Positions 27,453-37,130 of a stretch of DNA of 64,000 nucleotides are shown one piece after another. Source of the stretch: Vibrio hepatarius (lineage in GTDB: Bacteria; Pseudomonadota; Gammaproteobacteria; Enterobacterales; Vibrionaceae); the NCBI RefSeq assembly GCF_018860525.1, contig NZ_JAHKPM010000064.1, positions 17,403 to 81,402 of the forward strand, given 5' to 3'. A program made the position numbers and the translations under genes. Position 1 is the stretch's first letter; each line of letters opens with the position of its first letter. Below the pieces are notes generated by a model. The model ran no database searches and was not told where the DNA came from. It worked only from the letters and a program-made list of their open reading frames with translations.

Positions 27453-28494
27453 CTGGTTGTTCCTCTAAGTGACGGATCAAAGCCAAACGGTCGCGAATAA
27501 ACTGTTGAGACTGGTTGGACAAACCCAGTTTATTCAAAGCTTGTTGATATGCCTGTTCAGCACTAGACAAATCCAATGCACGTTCTTGCTGTATCCCCAA
27601 ACCAAGCCACCAGCGGCCTGAATTTGGCTCCAAAGAAACTAAAGTCTGATAGCTATTAAGAGCAATGTCATTATGATGAGATTTCTGAGCCAATGCGGCT
27701 CGTAACGATATGTAATCCACAGATGCCTGCTCAGGGACATAAACTAATGCTGTCAATGCCGCATCATTTTGCTTCTCTTTAATGAGCAACTTAGCAAGAG
27801 ACATTCTAAGTACCGCCGATTCTTTATCAATTTGAATACCTTTATTCAATATCTCAACGGCCTTTCTGGCATCACCTTTCCCATAATACAAAGCCGATAA
27901 TTTCTTTCGCACTTCAATGTTATGTGGTACATAGCGAAGGGCAACTTGGTATTCATCCAAAGCTTGGTCGAGATTGTTGTTGTCGAGTGCTTTACTTGCC
28001 CTATATTGAGCTTTTTCTGCTAATTGCCTTGGCGACAGTTCAACCTGATGAATGATCATCTCACCTGCCGATGCCTTGATAAACGGTGTTTGTTTGACTT
28101 TTTGCTGCGCACCACCCTGACTCGCCAGTAGCACAGGAGCTTTAACATTTGGACCTTCAGCCTTGATTTCCCGCTGATTTTTCACTTCAGGCACTTGAAC
28201 TCGTGGCAGGGGTGTGTAAATGACCTCTGTACTCACTGAAGATTTTGATGTAGGAGATAAAGTAACAGTCGTCGATTGTACTTTATCCGTGGGAATTTGG
28301 GGTGGGACTTCCAATGGTGCCTGAGTAGACAAAGTCCACCCCCCAACCGCAAGGCTGAGAGTAAAGCTACCAATAATCCAAGGTAACACTTTTAGCTGCT
28401 TAATCGGTTGTATATGCGCTTTTGATACTAACTCAGGTTGTTGATTTGAGACCTGTTTCGACAATTTAGAAAGCGCATTATTAATCTTACTCAT
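27442..28494 (-). CDS. mshN: MSHA biogenesis protein MshN (TPR protein)
   Basis: Bitopic protein with one membrane segment near residues 42-60 and TPR repeats from about 165 to the end (LDEYQVALRYVPHNIEVRKK, AVEILNKGIQIDKES). Start chosen at ATG 28494 (MSKINNALSKLSKQ), which overlaps the mshM stop by ATGA; 350 residues. Probably a scaffold for the inner-membrane complex. Confidence 0.88.
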   Translation of the reverse strand: MSKINNALSKLSKQVSNQQPELVSKAHIQPIKQLKVLPWIIGSFTLSLAVGGWTLSTQAPLEVPPQIPTDKVQSTTVTLSPTSKSSVSTEVIYTPLPRVQVPEVKNQREIKAEGPNVKAPVLLASQGGAQQKVKQTPFIKASAGEMIIHQVELSPRQLAEKAQYRASKALDNNNLDQALDEYQVALRYVPHNIEVRKKLSALYYGKGDARKAVEILNKGIQIDKESAVLRMSLAKLLIKEKQNDAALTALVYVPEQASVDYISLRAALAQKSHHNDIALNSYQTLVSLEPNSGRWWLGLGIQQERALDLSSAEQAYQQALNKLGLSNQSQQFIRDRLALIRHLEEQPDAN

Positions 28495-29336
28495 GATATA
28501 CCCCATCCCCATAAAAGTGGGCTTTTAAACCTTGGCTTACAGCTATCATAAGTATCATGAATGGCATTAAATACATGCTGATTATTAACCATCGCACTCC
28601 CTTGGCTACACGCTAGTACTAAACACTTGTGGCATATTTGGTTAATCAACCTTGGTATACCGCGGCTCGCTTTCCAAATAGCTTTCTTATTAGCCAAAGT
28701 AAATAACTCTACCTCAGAATTAGACTTTTGAAGCCTATTATCGATATAAGCAACTGCTTCAGACAGCGTTAATCCCCTTAACTGAGCACTGAAAGTAACT
28801 CTCTGCCTCAACTGGCGAAGGTGATGCTGCTCTAGACGTTTATCCAATTCTGGTTGGCCAAACAGTACTATCTGTAACAGCTTACTGTGCTCAGTTTCCA
28901 AATTACCGAATAATCTCAGCACTTCCAGCGCCTCATCACTGAGAGCCTGAGCTTCATCAACAAATACCACGACCTGCGAACCAGTTCGGGCAAGTTCTAT
29001 AAGTTTAGACTGGATATCGCCAACCAGATTCGTTGAATCAGAAACCGTCACTTCGAGCTCAGCAGCAATTGCCCGACGCAGCTCATCACCATTGAGCGCA
29101 GAGTTAGGTAGGTAAACTAACTGAAATTCTTCATCCAGTTGATTGACTAAAATTCGACACACCATAGTTTTACCTGTACCAACTTCCCCCGTCACTTTGA
29201 TTAAACCTTCTCCCATTTGTATGGCAGAGTAGACAGTTTGAATAGCCTCATAATGAGGCTCCAAACCCAAAAATAATTCAGTATTAGGTGTTAGATGAAA
29301 AGGAAATTGCGTTAAATCAAAATACTCAAGATACAT
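28491..29336 (-). CDS. mshM: MSHA biogenesis ATPase MshM (ExeA-like)
   Basis: AAA protein of 281 residues, similar to ExeA/GspA of type II secretion, without their periplasmic peptidoglycan-binding domain. N-terminal MYLEYFDLTQFPFHLTP is typical. Walker A is GEVGTGKT near residue 50; Walker B VVFVDEAQAL. The family is thought to help the secretin assemble or insert. Between mshL and mshN. Confidence 0.92.
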   Translation of the reverse strand: MYLEYFDLTQFPFHLTPNTELFLGLEPHYEAIQTVYSAIQMGEGLIKVTGEVGTGKTMVCRILVNQLDEEFQLVYLPNSALNGDELRRAIAAELEVTVSDSTNLVGDIQSKLIELARTGSQVVVFVDEAQALSDEALEVLRLFGNLETEHSKLLQIVLFGQPELDKRLEQHHLRQLRQRVTFSAQLRGLTLSEAVAYIDNRLQKSNSEVELFTLANKKAIWKASRGIPRLINQICHKCLVLACSQGSAMVNNQHVFNAIHDTYDSCKPRFKSPLLWGWGIS

Positions 29337-29342
29337 AGGCCA

Positions 29343-30971
29343 TTACTGCTCATCTGGGAACCACTCTTCCAACAAATCTCTGGAACGTTCAAGTTCTTTT
29401 TGCCAAGTGTTAACACCAACTATGGTTGGCTTTAGTAAAATGACAAGTTCCGTTTTTTCAGTATATTGAGTTGTGTTACGGAACAAGTAGCCAAGACCTG
29501 GTAAATCGCCGAAAAAAGGCACCTTTGAGGTTTGATCAAACGTGTTTGACTTCATCAAGCCACCAATGATAACCACATCACCATCACGCGCTCTTATCAC
29601 TGAGTCAGACTCACGAATCGAGCTCGTCGCTACAGGTAAAGTAACCTTATCGGTACCATTAGTAATATCTTTGGTTTCTTCTTTAACATCAATCACAGCG
29701 GGGTGTACATGCAATAAAACACTGCCATCGTTATCTATTTGCGGCGTAACATCTAAGGAAATACCAGAGAAAAATGGAGTAAGTTCTATGTCTGTTGACG
29801 TATCTGAGGCCGTCGTTCCACTGCTAGTATTACTAGAAAAATCTGTCACATAATAGCTGTCGTTTCCTACTTTAATGACTGCTTTTTGGTTATTCGATGC
29901 CGTCACTCTCGGGCTAGACAGTACATTGAGGTCACCTTGTGTGGACATGAAACTAATCACAGCATCGAAGCTACCACTGGATATCACTAAATTACCAGGG
30001 CCACCAAGCAAAGTTCCTATAGAGTCTAAGCCCGGCAAATCAGGCACTGGGGTAGTTGGACTTCCTTGACCTAAAGTGTAATTAGTTCCACCGGATGTAA
30101 AAGCCTTTGACCAGTCAATCCCCTGCTGATATCCGTCACTCAAGGTAACTTCCAGAATTTTAGCCTCAAGAATCACCTGCCTGTGCAATCTTTGTTGAGA
30201 CATTCCTATAAAATTTTGTACCTCGCGAATTTGATCAGGAAAAGCTCTAATTGTAATGATCCCTGCTTGGGGAGTTATCACCACACTTTGACCTTCACCC
30301 GAACCAATAAGCTGGCTGACCGCCTGTTCTAACTGCGGCCAAAAATCACTTTCACTGGTGGTTTCGATTTCCGTTCCTCCTTTAGATGAGCTGTTAGAGG
30401 AAGAACTCGTTGTGGATGTATCCGAGCTACTAGAGGAAGAGCTCGAAGAATCACTATTGGTAATAGTGCCTGTGGTAATAAAGGTATTAGAACGACCACT
30501 GCGCTTAAATTGTAAGTAGTCAACCGGTATGGTTACCGTTCTAAGCCCCGCAGGATATATCTGAATAACCTTACCGTTTCGCTCAACTTGATAACCATAC
30601 AGATCACGAATAACAGACAAAACTTCGTCTAAAGAGACATCTAATAAATTGACCGTTATACTGCCAGATACATCAGGATGCAAAGCCATACTGTACTCTG
30701 TACCCTTAACTAAACTGGTAAAAAAGGCCTTTGCGTCAACCTCATTAGCATGGACTCGAAAGCGTTTCACCGTTTTCGATTCTGTCAAACCGGCGTGATC
30801 AAGTTCCGGCATTAAATCTGCTTCAACCGAAGGTGGCAGTTGCTGTAAACCGTGACCACCGTTCTCATTGATTGCTTCGTTGAGCGTCTCTTTTATTTCA
30901 ACGGGGTCTCTATGCCCCATTGAACAACCTGTTAATAACGCAACAACAACTGCTATAACGAGCTTACGCAT
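29343..30971 (-). CDS. mshL: MSHA outer-membrane secretin MshL
   Basis: Outer-membrane pore for the pilus. The start is placed at ATG 30971 (MRKLVIAVVVALLTGC), giving a lipoprotein with lipidated C16 and 542 residues; the longer frame begins at a TTG. STN/N0 domain at about 80-140, a secretin N-domain, then a Ser-rich tract at about 173-196 (18 Ser of 24), then the secretin domain with VIRARDGDVVIIGGL and VPFFGDLPGLGYLF. Six bases after mshK. Confidence 0.95.
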   Translation of the reverse strand: MRKLVIAVVVALLTGCSMGHRDPVEIKETLNEAINENGGHGLQQLPPSVEADLMPELDHAGLTESKTVKRFRVHANEVDAKAFFTSLVKGTEYSMALHPDVSGSITVNLLDVSLDEVLSVIRDLYGYQVERNGKVIQIYPAGLRTVTIPVDYLQFKRSGRSNTFITTGTITNSDSSSSSSSSSDTSTTSSSSNSSSKGGTEIETTSESDFWPQLEQAVSQLIGSGEGQSVVITPQAGIITIRAFPDQIREVQNFIGMSQQRLHRQVILEAKILEVTLSDGYQQGIDWSKAFTSGGTNYTLGQGSPTTPVPDLPGLDSIGTLLGGPGNLVISSGSFDAVISFMSTQGDLNVLSSPRVTASNNQKAVIKVGNDSYYVTDFSSNTSSGTTASDTSTDIELTPFFSGISLDVTPQIDNDGSVLLHVHPAVIDVKEETKDITNGTDKVTLPVATSSIRESDSVIRARDGDVVIIGGLMKSNTFDQTSKVPFFGDLPGLGYLFRNTTQYTEKTELVILLKPTIVGVNTWQKELERSRDLLEEWFPDEQ

Positions 30972-30986
30972 ATATTCCAAATCACC

Positions 30987-31310
30987 TTAATATTTGATAT
31001 CCAGAGTAAAAAATTCGAGTTTCCATTGCTTATTCCCTCGTGAGAGGGTAACCATTTGAGGTTCTATACGGCTGACTTTAAAGCCATTAACCGACTCACC
31101 GACAATGACCACATTGCCACTCAATACCGCTTGGCATTTATCATGATTAAGACAAACAATACTTTGGAGTTTAGGTAATGGCTGTTGCACCTTCTTATTT
31201 CTGGATTCCGTTGAATCAGGTTTTTGCCAACCCAATGGTGCTGTTGGATCTTGGGAACTATTTACCAATGATGAATAAACCAAAAATACAGCGCTCAATA
31301 CTCTAACCAC
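30987..31310 (-). CDS. mshK: MSHA biogenesis protein MshK
   Basis: PilP-like component of the inner-membrane alignment complex (107 residues). The start is set at GTG 31310 because AGGAG lies exactly seven bases upstream (31322-31318). That gives a signal-like N-terminus (VVRVLSAVFLVYSSLVNS) and an 8-base overlap with mshJ. The longer frame starts at a TTG without a site. A short beta domain with the Cys pair CLNHDKC follows. Confidence 0.87.
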   Translation of the reverse strand: MVRVLSAVFLVYSSLVNSSQDPTAPLGWQKPDSTESRNKKVQQPLPKLQSIVCLNHDKCQAVLSGNVVIVGESVNGFKVSRIEPQMVTLSRGNKQWKLEFFTLDIKY

Positions 31311-31956
31311 CGATAAACTCCTGCCTTGTACCCAAGGTATATACTTCAAGAATTACTCGTGCATTTGGATAGGTTTCTACTTTGTAGCTAAAGCTGTTCC
31401 AGTAGTAATGGACTGGCATAGATTCCAACGTTTTCAGATAAGTTAGAATTGAAAAATAGCTACCTGTTAGTTCTATCTTCACAGGGTGGACGTAATACTC
31501 TGTTTGAGTTTGGTTATCAACGCCTCCCACAATCGGCTGAGCCTTTAACGACTCTAAAAGAACCAGCTTAAGACCTTGAGTTTCTCCTAAAACACCCTCT
31601 AGTAATTCCGCCATCAGACTTGGTGAAATAAAGCTCTCTATCATAAGAGCCAATTTTTCTGATAACCGCTGACTCTCAATAAGTAATTTCTTATACTCCA
31701 TGTTTAGATTTTCATTAGGATCTTTTTTTAGCTTAGCAGTAACTACCAATATATCTGCTTCTAGACTCTGAAGATTTTGTGAAGTGAGCATCACTTGACG
31801 CTTTAACTCATGGTTAGATTTAAGTGTAGGCTCGATCAACCAAGCTGAAATAGTAAGAACAACCACGACCAAACCACATATTGCCAAGAGAACTTTTTCC
31901 CTTTGATTCAGTTCGCTAAATTTATTACCCAGTTGATCCCATACTCGATTCATCAC
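31303..31956 (-). CDS. mshJ: MSHA biogenesis protein MshJ
   Basis: PilO-like bitopic protein of 217 residues. A membrane segment at about 23-41 (LLAICGLVVVVLTISAWLI) is followed by a coiled coil and a ferredoxin-like domain. Works with MshI (PilM/N-like) and MshK (PilP-like) to connect the ATPase to the secretin. ATGA overlap with mshI. Confidence 0.9.
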   Translation of the reverse strand: MMNRVWDQLGNKFSELNQREKVLLAICGLVVVVLTISAWLIEPTLKSNHELKRQVMLTSQNLQSLEADILVVTAKLKKDPNENLNMEYKKLLIESQRLSEKLALMIESFISPSLMAELLEGVLGETQGLKLVLLESLKAQPIVGGVDNQTQTEYYVHPVKIELTGSYFSILTYLKTLESMPVHYYWNSFSYKVETYPNARVILEVYTLGTRQEFIGG

Positions 31957-33392
31957 TTATTCTCCCGTTGAGTGATAAGCTCGAAAGTAACGATATCTTG
32001 ATCATTACGCCCTATCCGCAATTGCTCAAAAGTGCGCCCCAAAAGGTTAATATCGGATTGAAACTGGCTAACCCAGTTAGGGATAGATTTAGGTTCTCGC
32101 GCCAGGCCTTGTAAATCCATAGTATTAGCATCAATAAAAATACTGCTAAGAGAGATATCCTGCCGGCCTAACTTTGCCAAGGCTTTCATCACACCTGAAT
32201 ATCCCATCTGTTGAGATTCATCAAACTCAGCCACCGCTTTTAATGAAGCACGCTTACCTTTAATATCGGCTTTCAGTCTTTCAACAACCGCCATCTTTGC
32301 CGCAGATGGTTTATGCTTCGCAAGGCGTTTGTTTAGCTCTATTAACTTTTGCTCCACTTGCTGTTGTTGCTCAGTAAAATGTTCAAGTTCATCGCTTAGT
32401 TGATCATGTTGAAAATATAGGTAACCAGACATGGTAAGTAAAAAACCACCAACTACCGCCCAACCTATTACAATATTTGCTAACGTTAAATGTTCTGTTT
32501 TTGGTTTAATCGAATCAGGGTAAAGGTTAATCGCATTTTCGCCTAACTGAGATACAAATTTTATCAGCACCTCTCCTGAATCACATTGCTCATCAGTTAG
32601 ACTTTCAACATTCACATTAAGACGCTCGTTTAATGCTTCAACCAACTCTTGCAACTCTTCTTCATCACAACACACTTTCATTTTATGTAGAGAGCTTCCT
32701 CTCAGTTGTGATGATAAATAATCAATCGATCGTTGCAGTTCAAGAGCAATGCCATCTAACTGTAGGACACTGGTGGCAACACCAGTTAATGGTGACGCAA
32801 TACCTCGCATGGTTCGCTGAAAGGCGCAGTGATTATCGACAAATGCACTAACTCGAAAGCTACGTTGTTTGCTGCGCTGCAATAGTAAAAAACTGCCAAG
32901 CTCTGCTGCTGAGACACCCCAAACCTCATCTTCAACTAGCACACGACCAAGTTGAACATCCAATGCCAAAAGCATCTGCTGTAACTCAATAATGAGACTC
33001 TTTACAACCACATAGACTTGGAGTTTATTTCCTCCTGGCAATTCTGCAGCATCAGCAATAATATCCGTTACTTTCTCACTAATTAGGTCTTTGAGTAGAA
33101 AAGGTAAAGCACCACTCAACTCTGCTGGTGGTATATTGGGCTTGTCAATTTGATATGTCTGATAGAGTTTTGAATTGAGTACAACATCAAGTGTCAAATG
33201 AGAGAGTTCAATATCACCTAGACAACGACGAAGAACACTTTGCCATGAAGTATCCCCGACCGACACCTTAGAGGGAATATCGACGTCAGTTAGCTGAGAA
33301 AAATACAGTTCACTTGGCTGTATAACAACCGTCAGTGTGTTACGGGCCTGATTATTACGTTTAAATTTTCCGATCAAAGATTGAATGTTCAT
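31953..33392 (-). CDS. mshI: MSHA biogenesis protein MshI
   Basis: A 479-residue PilM/PilN-like protein. The N-terminal actin-like region is followed by one membrane segment at about 303-323 (NIVIGWAVVGGFLLTMSGYL), a coiled coil at about 330-365 and a PilN-like domain. Overlaps csrD by ATGA. Some longer MshI proteins combine what PilM and PilN do separately in other pili, and the size and domain order here fit that. Confidence 0.9.
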   Translation of the reverse strand: MNIQSLIGKFKRNNQARNTLTVVIQPSELYFSQLTDVDIPSKVSVGDTSWQSVLRRCLGDIELSHLTLDVVLNSKLYQTYQIDKPNIPPAELSGALPFLLKDLISEKVTDIIADAAELPGGNKLQVYVVVKSLIIELQQMLLALDVQLGRVLVEDEVWGVSAAELGSFLLLQRSKQRSFRVSAFVDNHCAFQRTMRGIASPLTGVATSVLQLDGIALELQRSIDYLSSQLRGSSLHKMKVCCDEEELQELVEALNERLNVNVESLTDEQCDSGEVLIKFVSQLGENAINLYPDSIKPKTEHLTLANIVIGWAVVGGFLLTMSGYLYFQHDQLSDELEHFTEQQQQVEQKLIELNKRLAKHKPSAAKMAVVERLKADIKGKRASLKAVAEFDESQQMGYSGVMKALAKLGRQDISLSSIFIDANTMDLQGLAREPKSIPNWVSQFQSDINLLGRTFEQLRIGRNDQDIVTFELITQRENK

Positions 33393-35425
33393 TTACCATT
33401 AACTTTTCGCCATCGGTTACGACGTCCAATGCGAACTTGACTGGCCGCCACTGCTTTTGTTTCTGGTTCTGCTTCAGGTAACAACTGCTGCTCAGGTTGA
33501 AAATATCGTCCTTGAACACCTTGCACACCTAAACGCATCATGGTTTTAAATTCCTGCTTGCTATCGACCCCAACCGCAATAACTTGTGTTTTTAATCCTT
33601 CACTCGCCCCTAATAGGCTGCGGACAAAAAGTTGGTTTTCATCACGCTGATCGATTTGCTTCACTAAACTTCTATGCAACTTTAAAAAATCAACTGGAAG
33701 ATCTTTCAAGTAGTGAGTACTCACAATCGATCGCCCAGCTTGTCCAACCGCTATTCTACAACCCAATCCAGCAAGCATTTTTATCACTGGCCTCATATAG
33801 TCTAAGTGTTTAACAAGTCTTGCCTCAGCAAATTCAAACACTAACAACTTTCTCTGTCCTGAGGTTAATTGTAGTAGCTCATACTGAAACCATTTTAGAT
33901 AACTTCTATCAGCAAATGGAACTACATGAATATTAACAGCGTAACACATTCCCACAGATGATACTTTTAGAAAGTTGATTACCGAGGAGAATACTTCACG
34001 ATCTAATACTGCTTCATAGCCAACAGACTCAATCGCAGAGTTAAATCGCGAGGCTTTAATTAGTCCCTTATCAGGTTCATTTAATCTGACAAAAATCTCA
34101 TTATGATCGAGAAGTCTCTCTTTTTTAGAATCAAAGGTGTAGCAGGGTTGATAATAAATAACCAATTTATCGGCCTGAATAGTTAAATCAAATAAAGTTC
34201 GCCAGCGAACATTACCACGCTCCTCATCATGGTATTGGTGCTTCTTAAACTTGTTCCATGTATTGACTCTCTGTAACTGGGCACTTTTTAGCGCAGTTTC
34301 CGCTTCACCCAGTATGCGCTCCTGAATCTCTCCTTCCCGATACATAGTAATACCGATATGCACCCAATTATCTTTTTCTAGTGGCGCTGGAGCTTGCAGT
34401 TTAGTTAACTGATTAAGGCTACTTAAAGCTATTTTTGATACATCTGTCCCACTCAGATGAGGAGCGAAAATAGCAAAGTCAGACCCATAGTATCGTGACA
34501 AAATTACGTCAGGATAACGTTGAATAATATTATTTAGGCTTTCACCCACGCTAATTATGAAGTCATCTGCCGCTTGCTTGCCTGACTCTTCCCTTAATTG
34601 TTCCCAATCATCAATACGCAGCAACAATACACCGCCATGAGACCCTTGCTCAGACAAAGTGGCTTCTAACTTGCTGTCAAACAACACACGATTAGCAGTA
34701 CCTGTAAGTTGATCCAAAAAAGTTTGCGTCCTAATAAAGGTATCAAAGCGGCTTCGCTCTTGACGAGCATCCTGCAACTCCTCAATTAAGCTGTCTAAAG
34801 CTTCACTTGCCGTATACGGCCACTCTTTAATATCTCCTTTGGCATATGCTTCCACACGACCTGCGAGAATCATTCTGCCACGCTCTTCAAGCAGCTCAGA
34901 ACCCTCTAACTGCTCTTTTAACCATTTCACACCGCGAATAAGACAAAATACGATCAAAATTACAGCCAAAGTTATAGACCATAAAGCTTCAAGAGAATAT
35001 CCATAACCGATGTATGGAGGAACAGCTCTAAAATGGAGGCGATAATCGGGATTACGCTTTAATTGATACACAGTATCAAAGAGTAAAGCTGGATCGATGG
35101 TTGACGACGTATCTTTATAGCGGTAAATAATGCCGTTATCAGATAAAAGCTCCATTTCAATAATATTCGAAGCTCGTAACATTTTAGGCATCCAGCGCTG
35201 CAGAGAATCAGCCGCCTCTGGATCTTCCATTTCCTTATCTAACACTTCAACAATACCTTGCAATGAATGTTCAAGATACTCTTGCCCCAAGCGTTTAAAT
35301 GAAAGTGTCCCGCCTAAAAATAGGATAAACATAGCACTAATGACAATTAGCGTAACAAAAGCAACCAGACGAGTACTTAGCTTTAAGGTAGGTGTATACC
35401 TCATAGGTAATGAATTCCTTTTCAT
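33389..35425 (-). CDS. csrD: CsrD/MshH, degenerate GGDEF-EAL regulator
   Basis: Membrane protein of 678 residues, called MshH in V. cholerae. Two membrane segments (about 20-40 and 150-170) flank a periplasmic sensor domain. The GGDEF site reads YYGSDF and the EAL site reads EIFVRL, so both are degenerate, as in CsrD, which directs RNase E-dependent decay of CsrB/C RNAs instead of making or breaking c-di-GMP. First gene of the MSHA run. The start could also be ATG 35404, behind AAGGA. Confidence 0.92.
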   Translation of the reverse strand: MKRNSLPMRYTPTLKLSTRLVAFVTLIVISAMFILFLGGTLSFKRLGQEYLEHSLQGIVEVLDKEMEDPEAADSLQRWMPKMLRASNIIEMELLSDNGIIYRYKDTSSTIDPALLFDTVYQLKRNPDYRLHFRAVPPYIGYGYSLEALWSITLAVILIVFCLIRGVKWLKEQLEGSELLEERGRMILAGRVEAYAKGDIKEWPYTASEALDSLIEELQDARQERSRFDTFIRTQTFLDQLTGTANRVLFDSKLEATLSEQGSHGGVLLLRIDDWEQLREESGKQAADDFIISVGESLNNIIQRYPDVILSRYYGSDFAIFAPHLSGTDVSKIALSSLNQLTKLQAPAPLEKDNWVHIGITMYREGEIQERILGEAETALKSAQLQRVNTWNKFKKHQYHDEERGNVRWRTLFDLTIQADKLVIYYQPCYTFDSKKERLLDHNEIFVRLNEPDKGLIKASRFNSAIESVGYEAVLDREVFSSVINFLKVSSVGMCYAVNIHVVPFADRSYLKWFQYELLQLTSGQRKLLVFEFAEARLVKHLDYMRPVIKMLAGLGCRIAVGQAGRSIVSTHYLKDLPVDFLKLHRSLVKQIDQRDENQLFVRSLLGASEGLKTQVIAVGVDSKQEFKTMMRLGVQGVQGRYFQPEQQLLPEAEPETKAVAASQVRIGRRNRWRKVNGK

Positions 35426-35513
35426 GGGAGTAAAATATCCAAGGCTCTAACCATCGATTAAACAGAAATAACAGATGGCGTTACTCGCTGGCAAGTTTAT
35501 TGTTTTAACTATA

Positions 35514-35543
35514 TAAAAAAGCCGCGAAATTCGCGGCTTTTTT
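35514..35543 (-). terminator. intrinsic terminator of ssb
   Basis: Stem GCCGCG / CGCGGC with a five-base loop, flanked by six A and six T, 15 bases beyond the ssb stop. It separates ssb from csrD. Confidence 0.9.
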
Positions 35544-35557
35544 CAAGACTCTTCGAG

Positions 35558-36106
35558 TTAGAATGGGATGTCGTCATCAAAATCCATTGGTGGCTCATTA
35601 TATTGAGGCTGACTTGGACTTTGTTGTTGGGGCTGTGAATAGTTCTGCTGCGCTTGAGGTGGCTGATTTTGCTGCATAGCTGGCTGCTGAGGTTGCCCCC
35701 AACTTCCTTGCTGCTGAGGCTGACCCATTGCTTGAGCAGGCGCACTGCCTTGAGCACGGCCACCCAACATTTGCATTACACCATTAAACCCTTGTACAAC
35801 AACTTCAGTTGAATAACGGTCTTGGCCACTCTGATCTTGCCACTTACGAGTCTGCAATTGCCCTTCGATATAGACTTGAGAGCCTTTACGCAGATACTCA
35901 CCAGCAACTTCAGCTAATTTACCAAACAAAGATACTCGATGCCATTCTGTTTTTTCACGCTGTTCACCTGTGGTTTTATCGCGCCAACTCTCAGATGTTG
36001 CAATCGTAATGTTTGCAACAGCGCCACCACTTGGCATATAACGCACCTCTGGATCAGAACCCAGATTACCGACTAAAATAACTTTGTTGACTCCACGGCT
36101 CGCCAT
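35558..36106 (-). CDS. ssb: single-stranded DNA-binding protein
   Basis: Tetrameric ssDNA-binding protein of replication, recombination and repair. N-terminal OB fold (ASRGVNKVILVGNLGSDPEV), a long Gln/Pro/Ser-rich linker from about residue 115 and the acidic tip MDFDDDIPF, which recruits partner enzymes. 182 residues. In enterobacteria ssb is divergent from uvrA; here qstR and galU lie between them. Confidence 0.97.
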   Translation of the reverse strand: MASRGVNKVILVGNLGSDPEVRYMPSGGAVANITIATSESWRDKTTGEQREKTEWHRVSLFGKLAEVAGEYLRKGSQVYIEGQLQTRKWQDQSGQDRYSTEVVVQGFNGVMQMLGGRAQGSAPAQAMGQPQQQGSWGQPQQPAMQQNQPPQAQQNYSQPQQQSPSQPQYNEPPMDFDDDIPF

Positions 36107-36376
36107 GATTCGCTCCGTTTAAAATTCATTCATTAACACAATAGCCCACAAGGATAACACGCTTTAGTCCGTGAACAAATTGCAATCCTCGCCATGACTC
36201 TCTTCTGCCACTACCCAGACACTATTATTAGAGTAAATACTCGTCATTACGTGACTGATAGATCTAAAGTTTACCTATTAATATGAAATCAAACGCAATG
36301 TTATAACTAGAGTTAGCACTATTAATCATTCTCCTTCACTCTGCTCATATGTCTCAATTACACAACATCAAAAATT

Positions 36377-37024
36377 ATGACAAAAAATATTTACACCCGA
36401 ACCATTTATTTTCTAACAGAGAAAAAAAAGCAAAACGACCCTGTTATCGAACGTATTCAAAGACTGATATGCATTGATATTCCACGTATCGAGCCTGGTG
36501 ACCTCATGTATGCGATGCAGTTACACAAACATAAAATATTAATGATAGATCATCAATATTATCAATCACTCCACAACCAAATCCGCGATCTGCCTTTATC
36601 AAACAAGATATTTGAAACCATTTTATTTAATGTCGAAAAACGGTTAACAACCGAAGAGTTGCTGTGTTTTGGCAATATAAAAGCATTGTTTTATCGCCAC
36701 GAGCCCATAGAATCGATAGCTCGAGGATGCGAAGAAGTGATCAATAGTGAAAACTGGCTACCCCGCAAAGTTACCGCACAGCTTATTCACTACTATCGCC
36801 ATGTAGTATTGAGTCAAACATCTCCTGCAACTGTTGATCTGACCTCTCGTGAAATTCAAATTCTAAGGTGCCTAAAAACAGGTGCTTCAAATATGCAAAT
36901 TGCGGATGATCTGTTTATCAGCGAATTTACAGTTAAGTCACATCTGTATCAAATATTTAAAAAGCTATCAGTCAAAAATAGGGTGCAAGCCATTGCTTGG
37001 GCAAATCAGCATATGCTGTCTTAA
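36377..37024 (+). CDS. qstR: LuxR-type regulator of competence and type VI secretion, QstR
   Basis: LuxR/VpsT-CsgD-like transcription factor of 215 residues with an N-terminal receiver-like domain and a C-terminal HTH at about 150-212 (LTSREIQILRCLKTGASN). The V. cholerae protein QstR lies at the same locus, between ssb and galU; it is activated by TfoX and HapR and turns on late competence and T6SS genes. At the place where VpsT has W[FLM][TS]R for c-di-GMP, this protein has W127-L-P-R130. Identity rests on size, family and synteny. Confidence 0.85.
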   Translation: MTKNIYTRTIYFLTEKKKQNDPVIERIQRLICIDIPRIEPGDLMYAMQLHKHKILMIDHQYYQSLHNQIRDLPLSNKIFETILFNVEKRLTTEELLCFGNIKALFYRHEPIESIARGCEEVINSENWLPRKVTAQLIHYYRHVVLSQTSPATVDLTSREIQILRCLKTGASNMQIADDLFISEFTVKSHLYQIFKKLSVKNRVQAIAWANQHMLS

Positions 37025-37130
37025 TTGTGAGCGAACAAGTAAAAATACGCTCATTACAATTTATCCATTAAGTGAAAAAATGTTAAGGTTGCGCCAACAA
37101 TATAATCTATTCATTGATACAGGTATGAAC

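Noticed and set aside
33389..35425. Active diguanylate cyclase/phosphodiesterase
   Set aside because: Both catalytic motifs are degenerate (YYGSDF, EIFVRL), fitting CsrD instead.
36107..36376. HapR or CRP-S binding site before qstR
   Set aside because: Expected from V. cholerae biology, but I found no convincing palindrome by eye; a motif scan would be needed.
36882..37130. N-terminal extension of galU through the end of qstR
   Set aside because: The conserved GalU N-terminus begins at 37131 with a good binding site; the extension is the shifted frame of the qstR HTH region.
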